A stretch of 64,000 nt of DNA from Perlabentimonas sp034003245 (GTDB lineage Bacteria; Bacteroidota; Bacteroidia; Bacteroidales; Tenuifilaceae), in NCBI GenBank assembly GCA_034003245.1, contig JAVEYY010000008.1, positions 1 to 64,000 on the forward strand. The letters run 5' to 3'. The notes beneath the pieces are model-generated. The model was not told the DNA's origin. It made no database searches and was given only the letters and a program-made list of their open reading frames with translations. Shown here one piece after another: positions 60,270-64,000 of this stretch. The translations under genes were made by a program, and so were the position numbers. Position 1 is the first letter of the stretch, and every line of letters starts with the position of its first letter.

Positions 60270-61628
60270 TTACAACACCTTTTCACTAATAATCTGCGTA
60301 TTGGCAAACTCATCCAGATCGATGGCAAAAACTCCCTCCGATGGGATAGTGCTGTCAATGTCCTCCTCGTAGCCGCCAATAATTAGCAAAGTGTTATCGA
60401 CCCAAAACAGCTCGCAGTAATTTAGCCCAAGGTCGATGGTGTACTCCTTAATCTCCCGGGTTTTCAGATTTAGCAGCTGAACCGATTTGCCCTCATATAT
60501 GTAGATAGTATTATTGTGCATGGCCAAACCCGGGCGTTCCACCTCAGTAATCAGGGAGCCTTCCACAGACCATACACCGGTTTGGATATTGTAGCTCTCG
60601 ATGGTGGCAAGGGGTTTATAGCTAAATCCGCCAATCAGGTAAATGGTTTTATCCACTAAAAGTCCTTTGGTCTCCTTGGCGGTGGACATGTCGGGAAGCT
60701 GGTACCAGAGCCCATCGCCAAGGGAAAGCATAAACGCCTTGCTGCTACAAACCTTATCGCCCTTGATATTTAAATGGGTGGAGCCACCCATTACAATTAG
60801 GTTATCACCATACACAAAAGAGGCAAAGCTAACCGCCCGATGGGGGTTTGCGGTATCAATCAGCAGTGTTTCCTCGGCAAGATTATACACCTCGATGTGC
60901 TCATCGAGATACTCCAACCTGCGGTTAGTGGATAATCGCTTGCCGCCAAGGACGTATAGCTTGCCGTTGTGGTAATGCATGCTATGGTAAGCCCTTGGCT
61001 TAAACTTGGCCGACAGAGTAGCCCAGGAATTAGCTGTTGTATGATACACGTGCAGCTGGCTGCTGTAGCTGGTCCAGGAGAAATCGGCTTTTAGGTGCTT
61101 CATAAAATCCACCCCGTACAGCTCAAGGGCTTTAAGTGCTTGATTCTCCTCAAGTGTATTGCTGCCTCCCACAACATAAATATTACTATCAACCTGCACG
61201 GAGGCAAATGCGTAAAGACCTTCGCTAAGGGGGCTTAGCTTTTGGTATTGGAGCTGTGGTTTCAAAATCCTATTCGATAGCACAACAACCTCCTGCAACT
61301 GCTGCGCTTTGGGGCGAAGAAGCACTAGGGGGCTGCTGGCACTAAGATCGGCAACGGAAAAACTTACTGTTTCGTAACCAAGATGTGAAAAGGACAAGGA
61401 GTCGCTAGCATTTAGCCTTAACGGCTCTGCAAAGTGGTACTCACCATTAATGCTAGTGGTTGTCCCCTTGCCCAAACTGGATATGTACACGTTTACCCCA
61501 GGTATTGGCTTACGAGTCTCCATGTCGAGCACAACCCCCTTGAGCACCTGTGAACCTACCGAAAGGGGGAATAACACAAGGACGAAAAACAGTATGGTAA
61601 AACCAACTCTTTGGAAAACCTTGGCCAT
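60270..61628 (-). CDS. Secreted kelch-repeat protein with N-terminal carboxypeptidase-regulatory domain
   Basis: 452 aa from the ATG at 61628; a longer frame reaches into the upstream gene and lacks the signal peptide. Signal about 1-26 (ending SVGSQ). CarboxypepD_reg domain about 28-115 (VVLDMETRKPIPGVNVYIS, DSLSFSHLGYETV). A six-blade kelch propeller covers the rest, with blade ends YVVGGSNT, YVLGGKR, IVMGGST, YLIGGFS, YIYEGKS and LIIGGYEE. Probably periplasmic or surface-exposed; ligand unknown. It follows the saccharopine dehydrogenase-like gene by 26 nt, though the functions look unrelated. Confidence 0.82.
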   Translation of the reverse strand: MAKVFQRVGFTILFFVLVLFPLSVGSQVLKGVVLDMETRKPIPGVNVYISSLGKGTTTSINGEYHFAEPLRLNASDSLSFSHLGYETVSFSVADLSASSPLVLLRPKAQQLQEVVVLSNRILKPQLQYQKLSPLSEGLYAFASVQVDSNIYVVGGSNTLEENQALKALELYGVDFMKHLKADFSWTSYSSQLHVYHTTANSWATLSAKFKPRAYHSMHYHNGKLYVLGGKRLSTNRRLEYLDEHIEVYNLAEETLLIDTANPHRAVSFASFVYGDNLIVMGGSTHLNIKGDKVCSSKAFMLSLGDGLWYQLPDMSTAKETKGLLVDKTIYLIGGFSYKPLATIESYNIQTGVWSVEGSLITEVERPGLAMHNNTIYIYEGKSVQLLNLKTREIKEYTIDLGLNYCELFWVDNTLLIIGGYEEDIDSTIPSEGVFAIDLDEFANTQIISEKVL

Positions 61629-61654
61629 CGAATTTGCTATTTGCAACAATCGTT

Positions 61655-62779
61655 CTAGCCGCGTTCGGCAACGGTGTAAACTACTCCGCGCTCCTTGAGG
61701 TAACCCATAATAAAGTCGAAGCAACCATTGCTCTCGCCAACCGTTTCGGGAGGGAACACACCTTTTTGGTTAAACAGCCCCTTTGCGAGCAGGTTCACGC
61801 CAGCGGTGGCGGTGTAACCCGTTGTTCGCGCCATGGACCACTGCTGGGTTTTCGGATCGTACTCATCGTACAGATCGTAAACTATGGTTTTACACTTTCC
61901 ACTCTCCTTTCCAGTTACCTCGACCCGCATAACAGTTAGCTCCGGCTCGTTGGGCTGTAGTTTCCACTCGTTAAAAAGAATCCTTGAGGTAACCTCCATG
62001 GGGGAGATATCTACGCCATTAATCTTAACGGGTTCGGTTGAGAAAAATCCTGATGCACTTAGCGTTTTAACAATATCAATATGCCCAGGATAGCGCAATG
62101 TCTTCTCCTTCATATTGGGAATGTGCGCCATGGTTTTTAGCAACGATCTTAATCCATCGGTATTAAAACCCTCAAGATCGCCAATGCAGGGGAATCGGTA
62201 CATCTCCACCTCGCTCATGGCAGGTTTCGAAACTACTTTACCGTTCTCCATGCACCGTGCCGGACGCGTGTACTCCTCCAGCACATCGATGGGCGAGAAG
62301 GGGGCTTTATACTGAAACGGGTAATTCCTTGCCTTGGGCAACCCGCCAACCATGTAGAAGAAATCGCTTACCTCCATTCTCTTGTTATGATATCCAAGGA
62401 TAATATTGGGCATTCCGGGCGCAACACCGCAGTCGGCTATTACTGTAACTCCTGCTTTTTTTGCCAACGAATCGAGATCCATAAAATCCTCGGGCATAAA
62501 GGAGATATCCACCACCGATTTTTTGGCCTCAATACACGCTTTTACCGTGCCATAGCCCATAAAACCCGGCACTGCCGAAACAACAAGGTCAAACCCATCC
62601 ACCAACTTTTTAACCGTGGAAGTATCGCTCAAATCGGCCTTTAGGGTTTTTACGCCAAAACCAGAAACCAGGCTAAGCGCCTCGGCTGAGAAATCGACGG
62701 AGGTAACGTCGTAGTCCTTACACAAATCGAAAGCTATGGCACGCCCCACCATGCCTGCACCTAGAATAACTATCTTCAT
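61655..62779 (-). CDS. Saccharopine dehydrogenase family protein
   Basis: 374 aa. The Rossmann motif GAGMVGRAIAFDL (7-19) is followed by the family segment VVSAVPGFMGYGTVKACIEAKKS, then DISFMPEDFMDLD and ADCGVAPGMPNIILG. The C-terminal half carries MVGGLPKARNYPF and EEYTRPAR, typical of the bacterial lysine-dehydrogenase-like branch. It uses NAD(P) in lysine or related amino acid metabolism. The exact reaction is not decided by sequence reading. A TATATTTG promoter element lies at 62821-62828. Confidence 0.87.
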   Translation of the reverse strand: MKIVILGAGMVGRAIAFDLCKDYDVTSVDFSAEALSLVSGFGVKTLKADLSDTSTVKKLVDGFDLVVSAVPGFMGYGTVKACIEAKKSVVDISFMPEDFMDLDSLAKKAGVTVIADCGVAPGMPNIILGYHNKRMEVSDFFYMVGGLPKARNYPFQYKAPFSPIDVLEEYTRPARCMENGKVVSKPAMSEVEMYRFPCIGDLEGFNTDGLRSLLKTMAHIPNMKEKTLRYPGHIDIVKTLSASGFFSTEPVKINGVDISPMEVTSRILFNEWKLQPNEPELTVMRVEVTGKESGKCKTIVYDLYDEYDPKTQQWSMARTTGYTATAGVNLLAKGLFNQKGVFPPETVGESNGCFDFIMGYLKERGVVYTVAERG

Positions 62780-62820
62780 ATGGGAAAGATTTGGTTAACA
62801 ATATCCTTAATAATACGCAC

Positions 62821-62828
62821 CAAATATA
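62821..62828 (-). promoter_or_regulatory. -7 promoter element for the saccharopine dehydrogenase-like gene
   Basis: The minus strand reads TATATTTG, 41 nt upstream of the ATG at 62779. Confidence 0.45.
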
Positions 62829-62934
62829 ACATTTATCCTTATTGTCAGTCGTTAGAAATAGCAGGCATTTCACTCGTTGGCATAAATATTTTGCTGACTC
62901 ACTCAGTGTTGCTCAAAAATTTATCTGAATTCTA

Positions 62935-62942
62935 TACCTTTG
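62935..62942 (+). promoter_or_regulatory. -7 promoter element for gpmI
   Basis: TACCTTTG matches TAnnTTTG, 75 nt before the gpmI ATG. A TTG at 62909-62911 is near the expected -33 position. Confidence 0.45.
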
Positions 62943-63017
62943 CTGGGCTTTTTCGAGCAACTTTCGATGTGTTAATTTGTTTCTTTAATGTAAACATTCA
63001 TATTTCAGCATAATACT

Positions 63018-64000
63018 ATGACAATCAACAGCAAAGTACTACTAATGATTCTCGATGGTTGGGGAATTGGCAAGGGCGACAAAACCGACGTGATAGCCAG
63101 CACTCATCCCGTGAACATGACAAAACTACAGCAGACCTACCCCAGCGCTCAGCTAAAAACCAGCGGCGAGGATGTGGGGCTACCCGATGGGCAAATGGGC
63201 AACTCCGAGGTGGGACACCTCAACATTGGTGCTGGTCGGGTAGTTTACCAGGATCTGGTAAGAATTAACAAGGAGATAAAGGAAGGGCTAATCGATAAAA
63301 ACCCAGTACTTACAGAAGCCTTTAAGTACGCCAAGGAGAAAAACGTGTCGGTTCATTTCCTCGGATTGGTATCCGACGGTGGTGTGCACTCCATGGACAC
63401 TCATTTGTACAAGCTTTGCGATATGACCAAGGATTATGGCCTAAGCAAAGTATTTATCCACGCCCTTACCGATGGCCGCGATACCGATCCGCAGAGCGGA
63501 CTGGGATTTGTGCGCAACCTGGAAAAGCACCTCGAAACCAGCAACGGCATTATAGCCACAATGGTTGGTCGCTACTACACCATGGATCGCGACAAGCGCT
63601 GGGAGCGTGTTAAGGTTGGCTACGATCTTATGGTTAACGGCGTTGGAAAACCCGTAACAAGCATCACAAAAGCAATGGAAGAATCGTATGCCGAGGGCGT
63701 AACCGATGAGTTCATAAAGCCACTGGTAAAAGTTGATGCTAATGGCAAACCCATTGGCTCCATCAAGGAGGGCGATGTGGTGATCTGCTTTAACTTCCGC
63801 ACCGATCGCCTACGTGAGATTTCCATCGTACTCACTCAAAAGGATATGCCCGAGCACGGCATGAAAACGCTACCGCTGCACTACGTTACCCTTACCCGCT
63901 ACGACGACACGTTTAAAGGTGTAAAGGTGGCATACGAAAAAGATAATTTACTGAACACCCTTGGCGAAGTGGTTTCGGCAGCAGGGCTAAAGCAGCTACG
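63018..64000 (+). CDS. gpmI: 2,3-bisphosphoglycerate-independent phosphoglycerate mutase, 3' end missing
   Basis: The frame opens at ATG 63018 and is still open at the window end (327 codons visible; the family is about 500). The start MTINSKVLLMILDGWG carries the metal-binding Asp 13. The GQMGNSEVGHLNIGAGR segment holds the phospho-acceptor S63. Later segments SDGGVHSMDTHLYKL, THPVNMTKL and LTDGRDTDP are also typical. It interconverts 3- and 2-phosphoglycerate in glycolysis and uses manganese. The gene is truncated only by the window. Confidence 0.95.
   Translation, partial: MTINSKVLLMILDGWGIGKGDKTDVIASTHPVNMTKLQQTYPSAQLKTSGEDVGLPDGQMGNSEVGHLNIGAGRVVYQDLVRINKEIKEGLIDKNPVLTEAFKYAKEKNVSVHFLGLVSDGGVHSMDTHLYKLCDMTKDYGLSKVFIHALTDGRDTDPQSGLGFVRNLEKHLETSNGIIATMVGRYYTMDRDKRWERVKVGYDLMVNGVGKPVTSITKAMEESYAEGVTDEFIKPLVKVDANGKPIGSIKEGDVVICFNFRTDRLREISIVLTQKDMPEHGMKTLPLHYVTLTRYDDTFKGVKVAYEKDNLLNTLGEVVSAAGLKQL

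Noticed and set aside
62780..63013. Plus-strand 77-codon frame before gpmI
   Set aside because: It covers both divergent promoters, has no family resemblance and would leave no room for regulatory DNA.
1..64000. tRNA, rRNA and riboswitch genes
   Set aside because: No tRNA-like T-loop/anticodon arrangement, rRNA segment or known riboswitch core was seen in any intergenic space; a covariance-model scan was not possible.

Overview
The window looks like a chromosome segment of a Bacteroidota bacterium, most likely Bacteroidales-like. The evidence is the presence of PorQ-, PorV- and PorE-type secretion proteins, a type III glutamine synthetase, an S46 dipeptidyl-peptidase, a FecR/ECF-sigma/TonB-receptor (STN) locus, many TAnnTTTG promoter elements with almost no Shine-Dalgarno sequences, and adjacent parE-parC. 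No rRNA, tRNA or CRISPR array was recognised.

Layout. 1-2014: the first codons of a probable pssA, a PorV-like outer-membrane protein and a small carboxypeptidase-regulatory-domain protein. 2184-8431: a TetR-TolC-adaptor-RND efflux operon closed by a terminator. 8621-13825: parE-parC (topoisomerase IV) and aroK. 13851-25663: housekeeping genes, namely an M14 carboxypeptidase, a lipoprotein plus PqiA-like pair, ispH-cmk-porQ, a lipid kinase, a YkgJ/DMT pair, an M20 amidohydrolase, and hpt-adk-obg-PAP2. 25730-34104: a PAS histidine kinase, purM, a DUF6150-like protein, a PorE-like OmpA protein and glutamine synthetase III with C-tract repeats at its promoter. 34425-49983: one lipoprotein gene on the plus strand, then a long minus-strand locus (ECF sigma, FecR, TonB receptor with STN domain, DUF4876 lipoprotein, DUF6850-type outer-membrane barrel, Calx-beta-like lipoprotein, HEXXH metalloprotease, DPP11-like S46 peptidase, small membrane protein). 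It reads as a signal-inducible system for outer-membrane uptake and peptide handling.

49872-60269 is an accessory region. It holds three families of degenerate or palindromic intergenic repeats. It then holds an array that looks like an integron-type cassette array without a visible integrase: an ATPase gene, two identical tandem copies of an esterase-TPR gene, and an XRE-like HTH gene. Each is followed on its coding (minus) strand by a large folded repeat whose ends resemble attC core sites. A 21-bp minisatellite lies inside the HTH unit. Next comes an AT-rich two-gene restriction-modification-like operon (adenine methylase plus PD-(D/E)XK protein, ATGA overlap).

60270-64000 returns to core-like sequence: a kelch protein, a saccharopine-dehydrogenase-family enzyme, and gpmI, which runs off the window end. 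The most interesting signals are the attC-like cassette array, in which the folded stems are conserved or co-expanded while their sequence changes, and the ECF/FecR-controlled DUF4876-DUF6850-protease locus. All functional names are from reading motifs; no database search was run.
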